Below are positions 46,230-53,642 of a stretch of 64,000 nt of DNA, piece by piece. Every line of letters starts with the position of its first letter. Within the stretch, counting starts at the first letter, position 1. Below the pieces are notes generated by a model, which did no database searches, was not told the origin of the DNA, and saw only the letters and a list, made by a program, of their open reading frames with translations. The stretch is from Streptomyces ferrugineus (GTDB taxonomy: Bacteria; Actinomycetota; Actinomycetes; Streptomycetales; Streptomycetaceae): assembly GCF_015160855.1 (NCBI RefSeq), contig NZ_CP063373.1:868001-932000 (forward strand), given 5' to 3'. The position numbers and the translations under genes were made by a program.

Positions 46230-48596
46230 GTGGTGGATCAGCTGACGCAGCACGATCCGCGCAGGATCGGGCCGTTCGAGGTGCTCGGACGGCTGGGCGC
46301 CGGCGGTATGGGGCTGGTCTATCTCGCGCGCTCGGCTTCGGGCCGGCGCGTGGCGATCAAGACGGTCCGCACGGAGCTCGCCGAGGACCAGCTTTTCCGC
46401 GTCCGCTTCACACGTGAGGTGGAGGCGGCCCGGGCGGTCTCCGGCTTCTACACGGCGGCCGTGGTCGACGCCGACCCGCGTGCGGCCGTGCCGTGGCTGG
46501 CCACCGCGTACGTCCCGGCGCCCTCGCTCGAGGAGATAGTGAACGAGTGCGGGCCGCTCCCGGCCCAGGCGGTGCGCTGGCTGGCGGCGGGCGTCGCGGA
46601 GGCCCTGCAGTCCATCCACGGCGCCGGTCTCGGCCACCGCGACCTGAAGCCGTCCAACGTGCTCGTGGTCGAGGACGGCCCGCGCGTCATCGACTTCGGT
46701 ATCGCGTCCGGCGTATCGAACACGCGTTTGACGATGACCAACGTCGCCGTCGGCACCCCCGCCTACATGTCCCCGGAGCAGGCCAAGGACTCGCGCAGCG
46801 TCACCGGCGCGAGCGACGTCTTCTCGCTGGGCTCGATGCTGGTGTTCGCCGCCACCGGACACCCCCCGTTCCACGGCGCCAACCCGGTCGAGACGGTCTT
46901 CATGCTGCTGCGCGAGGGCCCCGACCTGGAGGGCCTCCCGGACGAGCTGCGCCCGCTGATCGAGTCCTGTATGCAGATGGAGGCCACCGGCCGCCCCAAC
47001 CCGGCCGACCTCCAGGCCCAGCTCGCACCCCACCTCTTCGGCTCCGGCACCGACGACAGCGGTACGGCGTCCGCGTGGCTGCCCGAGCGCGCGGTGAGCC
47101 TGATCGAGGCGCGGCGCGGCGGCCGCCCGGCGGCCAAGCCTCGTTCGTCCGGCCGCAGCGGCGGCGACCGTTTCGTTCCCGCCCCCGCGCCCGTGCCGCC
47201 CCCGCCCTCGCACGACCCGGTGGTCCCGCAGCCCGCGCCCGTCCCGGCCGGCGCCCCCGACACCGGCCCGGTCCGCCTCGCGGGCGCCGCGGTCCCGATC
47301 GGCCCCGGCCCCCGCGTCGCCGACGCCCGCGCCGCCGCCATGCAGGCGCCCCCGCCGGAGGCCGGCCTGGTCGCCTCCTGGGCCAAGCCCCGCCCCGGCG
47401 TCAACGGCGCCGACCCCGCCGTACCGGCCGTGCCGCCCGTGCCCCCGGAGAACGCGGCCGGCTGGCGGCCCTGGCGCTTCCGCATGTCGAACGACGTCTG
47501 GGGCACCCCGGCCGTCGCCGACGACCTCGTCTACGTCACCTCCTTCGAGGTCCACGCCCTCGACGTGGCCACCGGCCGCCGCCGCTTCAAGACGCGCGAC
47601 GTGGCCTGGTCGATGGCGGTCGCGGACGGCCGTATCCACGCCTCCGACGGCCCGACCCTGTTCGCCCTGGAGAGCAGGGAGGGCGCGGACCTGTGGCGGC
47701 TGCAGACGGACGCCTGGGTGTACTCGCTCAAGGCCGAGCGCGGCACCGTCGTCACCGGCACCCGCGGCGGCGGCGTCCAGGCCTGGGAGGCCTCGAACGG
47801 CCAGAAACTCTGGGAGATCACCGGCGCCCAGACCGACTTCGAGTCCCCGGAAGCCGGCCCCGCGCTGTACGACGGCACCGTGTACGTCTGGCAGGACGCC
47901 CGGCTGCGCGCCCTGGACGCCCGGACCGGCGACGAGCGCTGGTCGTACCCGATCGGCGACGCCGCCTCCTGCGGCGGGGTGCCGGTGCGGGTGGCGCAGG
48001 CGCACGACGGCCATGTGTACGTCTCCGCCGGGACGCGGGTGCTCGCGCTCGACGTGATGAGCGGCCATGTGCGCTGGCACTTCGAGGCCCCCGCGGTCTT
48101 CCTGTGCCCGCCGACGTTCGTACCGGGCCCCGCGGTGACCGGCGGCGGCGTGTACCTCGCCGACTACCTCGGCACCGTCTACGCCCTGGACGCCACCGAC
48201 GGCCGCGACCGCTGGCGCATCGCCACCGAGTCCCGCTCCTCCATCGAGCCGGTGCTGGTGGCCGCGGGCCATGTGCACGTCGGCAGCGGCAAGGGCCTGT
48301 ACACGCTGGACGCGGTCACCGGTACGCCGAAGTGGCGCTTCCAGGCGGGCGGCGACCTCGTGGGCGCCCCGACGGTCGCCGAGGGCCGGATCCACTTCGG
48401 CTCCACCGACCACCTGCTGTACACCCTCAAGGCCGACGACGGCCGGCTCAGATGGAAGCTCGCCACCGGCGGCGAGATCACCGGCTCGCCCGTGGTCAGG
48501 GACGGGGTGGTGTACGCGTGCAGCAAGGACCGCTGTGTGTACGCGCTGGACGCGGAGAAGGGCACGGGCACGGCACGTAACGCTTCGCTGAGATAG
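46230..48596 (+). CDS. afsK: Ser/Thr protein kinase AfsK with PQQ-type beta-propeller
   Basis: 788 residues from GTG 46230 (other in-frame GTGs lie at 46218 and 46233). Kinase domain at about 14-275: G-A-G-G-M-G loop, V-A-I-K lysine, H-R-D-L-K-P-S-N catalytic loop, D-F-G, and A-P-E as S-P-E. The usual Val before the H-R-D is Gly here (G-L-G-H-R-D). A Pro/Ala-rich linker follows, then six to eight PQQ-like blades (W-x-F, V-Y-A-L-D-A-x-T-G repeats). Sequence and context match AfsK, which phosphorylates AfsR to raise afsS transcription and antibiotic production. Not directly beside afsR: a catabolic cassette separates them. Confidence 0.93.
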   Translation: MVDQLTQHDPRRIGPFEVLGRLGAGGMGLVYLARSASGRRVAIKTVRTELAEDQLFRVRFTREVEAARAVSGFYTAAVVDADPRAAVPWLATAYVPAPSLEEIVNECGPLPAQAVRWLAAGVAEALQSIHGAGLGHRDLKPSNVLVVEDGPRVIDFGIASGVSNTRLTMTNVAVGTPAYMSPEQAKDSRSVTGASDVFSLGSMLVFAATGHPPFHGANPVETVFMLLREGPDLEGLPDELRPLIESCMQMEATGRPNPADLQAQLAPHLFGSGTDDSGTASAWLPERAVSLIEARRGGRPAAKPRSSGRSGGDRFVPAPAPVPPPPSHDPVVPQPAPVPAGAPDTGPVRLAGAAVPIGPGPRVADARAAAMQAPPPEAGLVASWAKPRPGVNGADPAVPAVPPVPPENAAGWRPWRFRMSNDVWGTPAVADDLVYVTSFEVHALDVATGRRRFKTRDVAWSMAVADGRIHASDGPTLFALESREGADLWRLQTDAWVYSLKAERGTVVTGTRGGGVQAWEASNGQKLWEITGAQTDFESPEAGPALYDGTVYVWQDARLRALDARTGDERWSYPIGDAASCGGVPVRVAQAHDGHVYVSAGTRVLALDVMSGHVRWHFEAPAVFLCPPTFVPGPAVTGGGVYLADYLGTVYALDATDGRDRWRIATESRSSIEPVLVAAGHVHVGSGKGLYTLDAVTGTPKWRFQAGGDLVGAPTVAEGRIHFGSTDHLLYTLKADDGRLRWKLATGGEITGSPVVRDGVVYACSKDRCVYALDAEKGTGTARNASLR

Positions 48597-48884
48597 GGCG
48601 GGTTGGGTTGTCGGTCGTCTGCGGCGCCGTTGGGGCTGGTCGCGCCCGCGCGGCGGAGCCGCACATCGATGCAGCCCCGCGCCCCTTCAGGGGCGCTGCT
48701 CGCCCCGGGGTCGTGTGACGGCCGTCGTGCCGGCGCACGGAAGGGGTCCGGACGGCGGCCGTCCCAGGGGAGCGGTCATCTTCACCGCCCTTACACGAGA
48801 CGCTACGCCGGGTGAGCGCTTACCGCCATGTGGCCGCTGCTAACGTGACGTGCTCACGATCGCGACAACGGGGGTTGAAACACC
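48597..48884. other. region between afsK and a small gene, with a Streptomyces-type hairpin
   Basis: Contains the GGTCGCGCCC...CCGCGCCCCT-type sequence common downstream of Streptomyces genes, plus GCGCCCCTTCAGGGGCGC (48680-48697), a perfect GC-rich hairpin. Probably the afsK terminator region. Confidence 0.55.
48680..48697 (+). terminator. afsK terminator hairpin
   Basis: GCGCCCCTTCAGGGGCGC folds into a 7-bp stem with a TTCA loop. It lies about 85 bases past the afsK stop. Confidence 0.6.
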
Positions 48885-49133
48885 GTGAAGCTTCGCCATG
48901 TCCGCGTCGAGGCCGCCAACACCAGCGGCATCACCACGTACACCTACGAGTTCGGCGTGGTCTTCGAGGACCCCGAGGGCGCCCCCGTGCGCACCAGCTC
49001 GTCCGCCATCCCGTACGTCTCGCCCGACACCACGGAAACCCTGGACGTGGCCGCCTTCTACGTCCCCGGCGCGGGCGAGAGCACGACCGGCGTCACCTGC
49101 GCCCTGGACGACGTGACGCGCGAGGCGCAGTAG
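48885..49133 (+). CDS. small conserved hypothetical protein (82 residues)
   Basis: GTG 48885 preceded by GGGG; the ORF has strong coding bias. Beta-rich: V-R-V-E-A-A-N-T-S-G-I-T-T-Y-T-Y-E-F-G-V-V-F-E-D, then V-A-A-F-Y-V-P. No signal peptide. Not recognised. Convergent with the enoyl-CoA hydratase, 9 bases from it. Confidence 0.7.
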   Translation: MKLRHVRVEAANTSGITTYTYEFGVVFEDPEGAPVRTSSSAIPYVSPDTTETLDVAAFYVPGAGESTTGVTCALDDVTREAQ

Positions 49134-49142
49134 CCGAGAGCC

Positions 49143-49913
49143 TCACCGCACCCGGTGATCGCGGCGCCGCGCCCGGAACAGCTCCGCCTGCCGCTCGGCC
49201 GGCAGGTTGCCGAGCGCGATCAGGTGCGGCGCCTGCGCGAACGCCTGGGCCAGGGCGGCCTCCTTGGCCGCCCACAGCGCCCGTACGGTGCCCTGCACGC
49301 CCCGCGCCGGATACCCGGCGATGACGGCGGCGCACTCCACCGCGGCGGCCAACGCGCCACCGGGCGCGGCGACTTCGGACACCAGCCCGATCTCGTGCGC
49401 CCGCCGCGCCGACAGCCGCTCCGCGCTCCCCATCAGCGCCATCCGCGCGGCCTCCCCGTACGGCATCCGCAGCGCCATCAGCATCGACTCGTAGGCGCTG
49501 ACCATGCCGTAGGTGGTGTGCGGGTCGAAGAAGGTGGCGTCCGGGTCGGCGACGAGGAAGTCGGCCTCGCCGAGCAGATAGAAGGCGCCCCCGCAGGCCA
49601 TGCCGGTCACGGCGGCGACGACGGGCTTCCACAGGTCGTTGGACTTGGGCCCGACCCGCAGCAGCGGGTCGTCCGTCATGTACGGCGAGTCCGGCTGCGG
49701 GACGACGGCCTCCCGGTCCAGCCCCGTGCAGAAGGCCCGCCCGCCGGCACCGGTGAGCACGACGGCCCGTACGGTGTCGTCGAAGCGCAACCCCCGCCAG
49801 CACTCGACCAGTCGGTCCCGCAGGCCGAGGTCGATGGCGTTGAGCCGCTCGGGCCGGTCCAGGGTGACGACGGCGACACCGGTGTCCTTGTCGATCGCGA
49901 TGCCGAGGCTCAT
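49143..49913 (-). CDS. enoyl-CoA hydratase/isomerase family protein
   Basis: 256 residues from ATG 49913. Crotonase blocks: G-A-G-G-R-A-F-C-T-G-L-D (about 58-69) and A-V-T-G-M-A-C-G-G-A-F-Y-L-L-G-E-A-D (about 101-118). The loop replaces the usual Glu with a G-G-A-F pair, so hydratase or thioesterase function is not clear. Third gene of a minus-strand operon with the DUF35 and thiolase-like proteins. Confidence 0.87.
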   Translation of the reverse strand: MSLGIAIDKDTGVAVVTLDRPERLNAIDLGLRDRLVECWRGLRFDDTVRAVVLTGAGGRAFCTGLDREAVVPQPDSPYMTDDPLLRVGPKSNDLWKPVVAAVTGMACGGAFYLLGEADFLVADPDATFFDPHTTYGMVSAYESMLMALRMPYGEAARMALMGSAERLSARRAHEIGLVSEVAAPGGALAAAVECAAVIAGYPARGVQGTVRALWAAKEAALAQAFAQAPHLIALGNLPAERQAELFRARRRDHRVR

Positions 49914-50326
49914 GGGCGCTCCAGGACCCACTGAAGCAGCCCGCCGCCGCTGAAGACGGCCTGGACCTTGGCGCCGATGCGGATCCGGTCCGGGGAGAGG
50001 GAGTCGAGGGGGGCGTCGGGGCCGGTGACGAGGTTCCCGACCAGGCGGATGCGGGGCGCGTCGGCGAGTTCGACGACCACGACGTTGTACGGCGCCTGCT
50101 CGGCGTACTCGGGCAGCAGGGGCGGATGCGGGACGACGTAGGACCAGATCCGCCCCTGTCCGCCGACCCGCCGCCACTCGCTCGCGAAGGACTGGCAGTG
50201 CGGGCAGCAGGGGCGGGGCGGGAAGCGGAGCTCGCCGCAGTCGGCGCAGGCCTGGACGCGCAGTTCGCCCCGGGCGGCGTACTCCCAGAAGGGGGCGCCG
50301 TCGGCGTCGGTGACAGGGGACAGCAT
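49910..50326 (-). CDS. Zn-ribbon/OB-fold DUF35-family protein
   Basis: 138 residues. C-A-D-C ... C-P-H-C zinc ribbon (about 27-44), then the OB-fold (I-W-S-Y-V-V-P-H; Y-N-V-V-V-V-E-L-A-D-A-P-R-I-R; V-Q-A-V-F). ATGA overlap with the enoyl-CoA hydratase start and 7 bases after the thiolase-like stop. With the thiolase-like protein it should form an SCP2-thiolase or Ltp2-type aldolase complex. Confidence 0.88.
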   Translation of the reverse strand: MLSPVTDADGAPFWEYAARGELRVQACADCGELRFPPRPCCPHCQSFASEWRRVGGQGRIWSYVVPHPPLLPEYAEQAPYNVVVVELADAPRIRLVGNLVTGPDAPLDSLSPDRIRIGAKVQAVFSGGGLLQWVLERP

Positions 50327-50333
50327 CGTCCGA

Positions 50334-51482
50334 TCAACTCCTCAGGAGCAGCGCGGAGGTGGGGACGCCTTCGCCGGCGGTGACGAGGCAGGTGGCGGCG
50401 CCGGGGACCTGGGCGGTGCCGGTGCCGCGGAGTTGTTTGACGCCCTCGTTGATGAGGTTGAACCCATGGACATAGGCCTCACTCAGCCCGCCGCCGCTGG
50501 TGTTGAGCGGCAGCCGCCCGCCGATTTCGAGGGCACCCCCTTCCGTGAACGCGCCTCCCTCCCCCCTCCCGCAGAAGCCGTACCCCTCCAGCGACAGCGG
50601 TATCAGCGCCGTGAACGCATCGTAGATCTGGGCGACGTCCACATCCTGTGGAGTGAAGTCGGCGTGCTTCCACAGCTGCCGGGCGGCGGTCCAGGCAGGC
50701 CCCGTGAGCGGGTCGTCGTTCCAGTAGTTGACCATGCCGTGGTGCTGGGCGGGCAGGCCCTGGGCGGCGGAGTGGACATAGACGGGGGCGTGCCGGCAGT
50801 CCCGCGCCCGCTCCCTGCTGACGACGACACAGGCCAACGCCCCGTCGGTCTCCAGGCAGTTGTCGAAGAGGCAGAGCGGCTCGCTGATCCACCGCGAGGT
50901 CATGTACATCTCGCGGGTCAGGGGACGGTCGTACATGAGCGCGTCCGGGTTCTGGTTGGCCCGGTTCCGGCAGGCGAGCGCGACGTTGAAGAGGTGATCC
51001 CGCGTCGCGCCGAACTCGTGCATGTACCGCCGGGCGAGCATGGCGATCTCGTCGACCGGCCGCAGCAGGCCGTACGGCCGGGTCCACTGGGCCGGGGTGG
51101 GGAGCTGGACGTTCGTGTTCCGCCAGGGCCGGGGCCCGCTGCCGCGCTTCCGCGACCGCCAGGCGACGCCGACCGACGCCTGCCCGGTGGCGATGGCGCC
51201 CGCGAGATGCGCGACGGTGGCACACGATCCGCCACCCCCGTAGCCCACCTTGCTGAAGAAGGTCAGGTCCCCGAACCCGACCGCCTTCGCCAGCTCGACC
51301 TCGTCGGTCTCCTCCATGGTGTAGCTGGCCAGTGCGTCGACCTCGTCCGGTGCTATCCCGGCATCGTCGAGCGCGGCGAGGACGGCCCGGCAGGCGAGGG
51401 TCCGCTCGTCCTCGTCGAGCCGCTTGGCGAAGGGTGTCTGTCCTATGCCGACGATCGCGGTGGCGTCCTTGAGTCCGGCCAT
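50334..51482 (-). CDS. thiolase-like protein (SCP2/lipid-transfer type)
   Basis: 382 residues from ATG 51482 (GGAGG 7 bases ahead). Thiolase fold; G-Y-G-G-G-G-S-C-A-T-V at the nucleophile region keeps a Cys (about 88). The C-terminal block is N-T-S-G-G-G-L-S-E-A-Y-V-H-G-F-N, lacking the H-P-G triad of real thiolases but common to a group of DUF35-associated proteins. Likely forms a complex with the adjacent DUF35 protein. Controlled from the divergent dyads at 51512 and 51539. Confidence 0.87.
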   Translation of the reverse strand: MAGLKDATAIVGIGQTPFAKRLDEDERTLACRAVLAALDDAGIAPDEVDALASYTMEETDEVELAKAVGFGDLTFFSKVGYGGGGSCATVAHLAGAIATGQASVGVAWRSRKRGSGPRPWRNTNVQLPTPAQWTRPYGLLRPVDEIAMLARRYMHEFGATRDHLFNVALACRNRANQNPDALMYDRPLTREMYMTSRWISEPLCLFDNCLETDGALACVVVSRERARDCRHAPVYVHSAAQGLPAQHHGMVNYWNDDPLTGPAWTAARQLWKHADFTPQDVDVAQIYDAFTALIPLSLEGYGFCGRGEGGAFTEGGALEIGGRLPLNTSGGGLSEAYVHGFNLINEGVKQLRGTGTAQVPGAATCLVTAGEGVPTSALLLRS

Positions 51483-51511
51483 GCGCACACCTCCACGCTG
51501 CTGAAGGGCTG

Positions 51512-51553
51512 CTGACAGGGCGTCAGAGTACAGCTAATCTGACGGGTAGTCAG
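51512..51553. promoter_or_regulatory. two regulon palindromes between the thiolase-like and FadD3-like genes
   Basis: CTGACAGGGCGTCAG (51512-51526) and CTGACGGGTAGTCAG (51539-51553), 27 bases apart, in the 95-base divergent gap. The two would control both operons. Confidence 0.75.
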
Positions 51554-51577
51554 CTACGGGTTGGGAGGAGGTGTGCC

Positions 51578-53143
51578 GTGCGCGGCGACTTGGAGTGGGG
51601 CAGCATTCCGGAACTCGTACGAACCGCGGCCGAGCGGTACGCGGACACCGAGGCGGTGGTGGAGGGCCGCGGCCGGATCTCGTACGCCGAACTGGGCGCC
51701 CGGGTCGAACGCTCGACGGCGGCCTGCCTGGCGAACGGCATCGCGCCGGGCGACCGGGTCGCCATCTGGGCGCCGAACACCCTCGACTGGATCGTGGCGG
51801 CGCTGGGCGCGGTGTCGGCGGGCGCGGTGCTCGTCCCGCTCAACACCCGCTTCAAGGGCGCGGAGGCGGCGGACGTGCTGCGCCGCAGCGGGACCCGGCT
51901 GCTGTTCGTCACCGGCACCTTCCTCGGCACGTCGTACGTGGCGTCGCTGCGCCGGGCGGTCGCGGAGGGCCCGGGCCTGCCGGAGCTGGAGCAGGTGGTG
52001 GTGCTGTCGGACGACGCCCCCGCGGACTACCGCACCTGGAAGGACTTCCTGGCGAGCGGCGACGCGGTGAGCGCGACGGAGGTGCGGGCGCGCGCCGAGG
52101 CCGTGGGCGGCTCCTGGCCGTCCGACATCGTCTTCACGTCCGGGACGACGGGCCGCCCGAAGGGCGCGGTGATCAGCCACGCCCAGACCCTGCGTGCCTA
52201 CGAGATGTGGAGCGACCTGGCAGGCCTCCGCCACGGCGACCGCTACCTCATCGTGAACCCCTTCTTCCACACCTTCGGCTACAAGGCCGGGGTGATCGCC
52301 TGCCTGATGCGGGGAGCGACGATGATCCCGCAGCCGGTCTTCAACGTGAACACGGCCCTGGCGAACATCGCGGCGGAACGAGTCTCGGTCCTGCCCGGCC
52401 CCCCGACTCTCCACCAGTCCCTCCTGGACCACCCGGCGAGGAGTTCCCACGACCTCTCGGCGCTCCGGCTGGTGGTCACCGGCGCCGCGGTCGTGCCCTT
52501 GCGGCTGGTGGAACGCCTGCGCGGAGAACTCGGCGTGGAGACCGTCCTCACGGCGTACGGCCTCTCGGAGGCCAGCGGCATCGTCACGATGTGCCGCCGC
52601 GGCGACGACCCGTCCGTCATCGCCTCGACATCGGGCCGCGCCATCCCCGGCACCGAGATCCGCGTCGAGGCCCCGCCCGGCGAACCCGGCGAGGTCCTGG
52701 TCCGCGGCTTCAACGTCATGCGCGGCTACTACGAGGACGAGGCCGCCACAGCCGAGGTGCTCACACCGGACGGCTGGCTGCGGACCGGAGACGTGGGCGT
52801 GCTGGATGATGCGGGCAACCTGCGCATCACGGACCGCATCAAGGACATGTTCATCGTCGGCGGCTTCAACGCGTACCCGGCGGAGATAGAGCAGATGCTG
52901 GGCCTGCACCCCGACGTCGCCGACGTCGCGGTGATCGGCGTACCCGACCCGCGCCTCGGGGAGGCCGGCAAGGCGTTCGTGGTGCGCCGCCCCGGCTCGG
53001 TGCTGACCGGCGACGACCTGATCGTCTGGGCGCGGCGGGAGATGGCGAACTACAAGGTGCCGCGGGCGGTGGAGTTCGTGGCGGAACTGCCGCGGAACGC
53101 GAGCGGGAAGGTGGTCAAGGGGGAGCTGCGAGGGCGGCCCTGA
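51578..53143 (+). CDS. FadD3-like acyl-CoA ligase
   Basis: 521 residues; GTG 51578 with GGAGGAGG 8 bases ahead. AMP-binding motif F-T-S-G-T-T-G-R-P-K-G (about 189-199), N-P-F-F-H-T-F-G-Y-K-A-G (about 227-238), Y-G-L-S-E-A-S-G near 328, T-G-D-V-G near 408, and a C-terminal N-A-S-G-K. The whole sequence resembles mycobacterial FadD3, which activates the ring-bearing acid left after steroid side-chain and ring cleavage. Activates a carboxylic acid as acyl-AMP, then CoA thioester. Under the two dyads upstream. Confidence 0.9.
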   Translation: MRGDLEWGSIPELVRTAAERYADTEAVVEGRGRISYAELGARVERSTAACLANGIAPGDRVAIWAPNTLDWIVAALGAVSAGAVLVPLNTRFKGAEAADVLRRSGTRLLFVTGTFLGTSYVASLRRAVAEGPGLPELEQVVVLSDDAPADYRTWKDFLASGDAVSATEVRARAEAVGGSWPSDIVFTSGTTGRPKGAVISHAQTLRAYEMWSDLAGLRHGDRYLIVNPFFHTFGYKAGVIACLMRGATMIPQPVFNVNTALANIAAERVSVLPGPPTLHQSLLDHPARSSHDLSALRLVVTGAAVVPLRLVERLRGELGVETVLTAYGLSEASGIVTMCRRGDDPSVIASTSGRAIPGTEIRVEAPPGEPGEVLVRGFNVMRGYYEDEAATAEVLTPDGWLRTGDVGVLDDAGNLRITDRIKDMFIVGGFNAYPAEIEQMLGLHPDVADVAVIGVPDPRLGEAGKAFVVRRPGSVLTGDDLIVWARREMANYKVPRAVEFVAELPRNASGKVVKGELRGRP

Positions 53144-53206
53144 CGCACATTTCGGCCGCGGCGGCTCCCCTCCGCGCCGCCGCGGCCGATCCTCGCGAGA
53201 TGAGGC

Positions 53207-53404
53207 TTACTTGTCGTTCAGGTCCAGGTGCGCGGGCCCGGCCGGCATGGCGTTGTTGAGCGTGGTGATCTTCTCGTCCGCGGTGGCCGGCTCGCTGGGC
53301 ATGGCGTTGTTGAGCGTGGTGACCTGCTCGTCCGTCGTGGCGGGCTCGCTGGGCATCGCGTTGTTGTCCGGAGAGACGGTCGTGTCCTTCTGCTGCTCGC
53401 TCAT
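53207..53404 (-). CDS. afsS: AfsS, small regulatory protein with repeats
   Basis: 65 residues from ATG 53404, with GAGGAG 9 bases ahead. Three repeats headed N-N-A-M-P at residues 14, 32 and 50, 18 residues apart; the first two are joined by T-x-D-E-x-x-T-T-L. Acidic and probably unstructured. The repeats and place next to afsR match AfsS (AfsR2), whose three repeats are needed for raising secondary metabolism in S. coelicolor. Transcribed in the same direction as afsR, from a promoter in the 238-base gap upstream, which would be the AfsR target. Confidence 0.9.
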   Translation of the reverse strand: MSEQQKDTTVSPDNNAMPSEPATTDEQVTTLNNAMPSEPATADEKITTLNNAMPAGPAHLDLNDK

Positions 53405-53570
53405 GGGCTCATGCTCCTCTTCTTCGTCGATGAGTGAGGAACGCCCGTCCGGAAACTCCCCCGAGGATTGCCGGACGGGCGTTCGGAGCCGCACATTAAT
53501 CGGTCGGGCTCCGGGTCCGACCGCCTGCCCCCCGACGCGACGGTCCGACGGGTATGAGACTGCCGGGCGG

Positions 53571-53593
53571 AGATAAACGAACGCTGAACGCCC
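53571..53593 (-). promoter_or_regulatory. afsS promoter region: PHO-box-like/AfsR direct repeats
   Basis: On the minus strand, GTTCAGCGTTC is followed directly by GTTTATCTCCG: two 11-base units that resemble the GTTCAYC direct repeats of AfsR/PhoP sites. AfsR and PhoP are known to overlap at the afsS promoter in S. coelicolor. The match here is only by eye. Confidence 0.55.
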
Positions 53594-53595
53594 GC

Positions 53596-53630
53596 GATCC
53601 CCAGGTCAGTGGCCCGAGATCCCCAGGTCA
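53596..53630 (-). repeat. direct repeat GATCCCCAGGTCA upstream of afsS
   Basis: GATCCCCAGGTCA occurs at 53596-53608 and 53618-53630, 22 bases apart, between the afsR stop and the afsS promoter. The exact two-turn spacing suggests a protein-binding tandem site. Confidence 0.6.
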
Positions 53631-53642
53631 GGGGTCCGACTC

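Noticed and set aside
46493..48580. Long plus-strand frame of 695 codons inside afsK
   Set aside because: A shifted frame of afsK. Its composition is only Arg, Gly, Ala and Pro, which follows from GC3 bias; afsK itself is clearly recognised.
53207..53494. RiPP precursor with multiple cores (from the N-N-A-M-P repeats)
   Set aside because: The repeats and the place beside afsR identify it as AfsS; no modifying enzyme or transporter gene is nearby.
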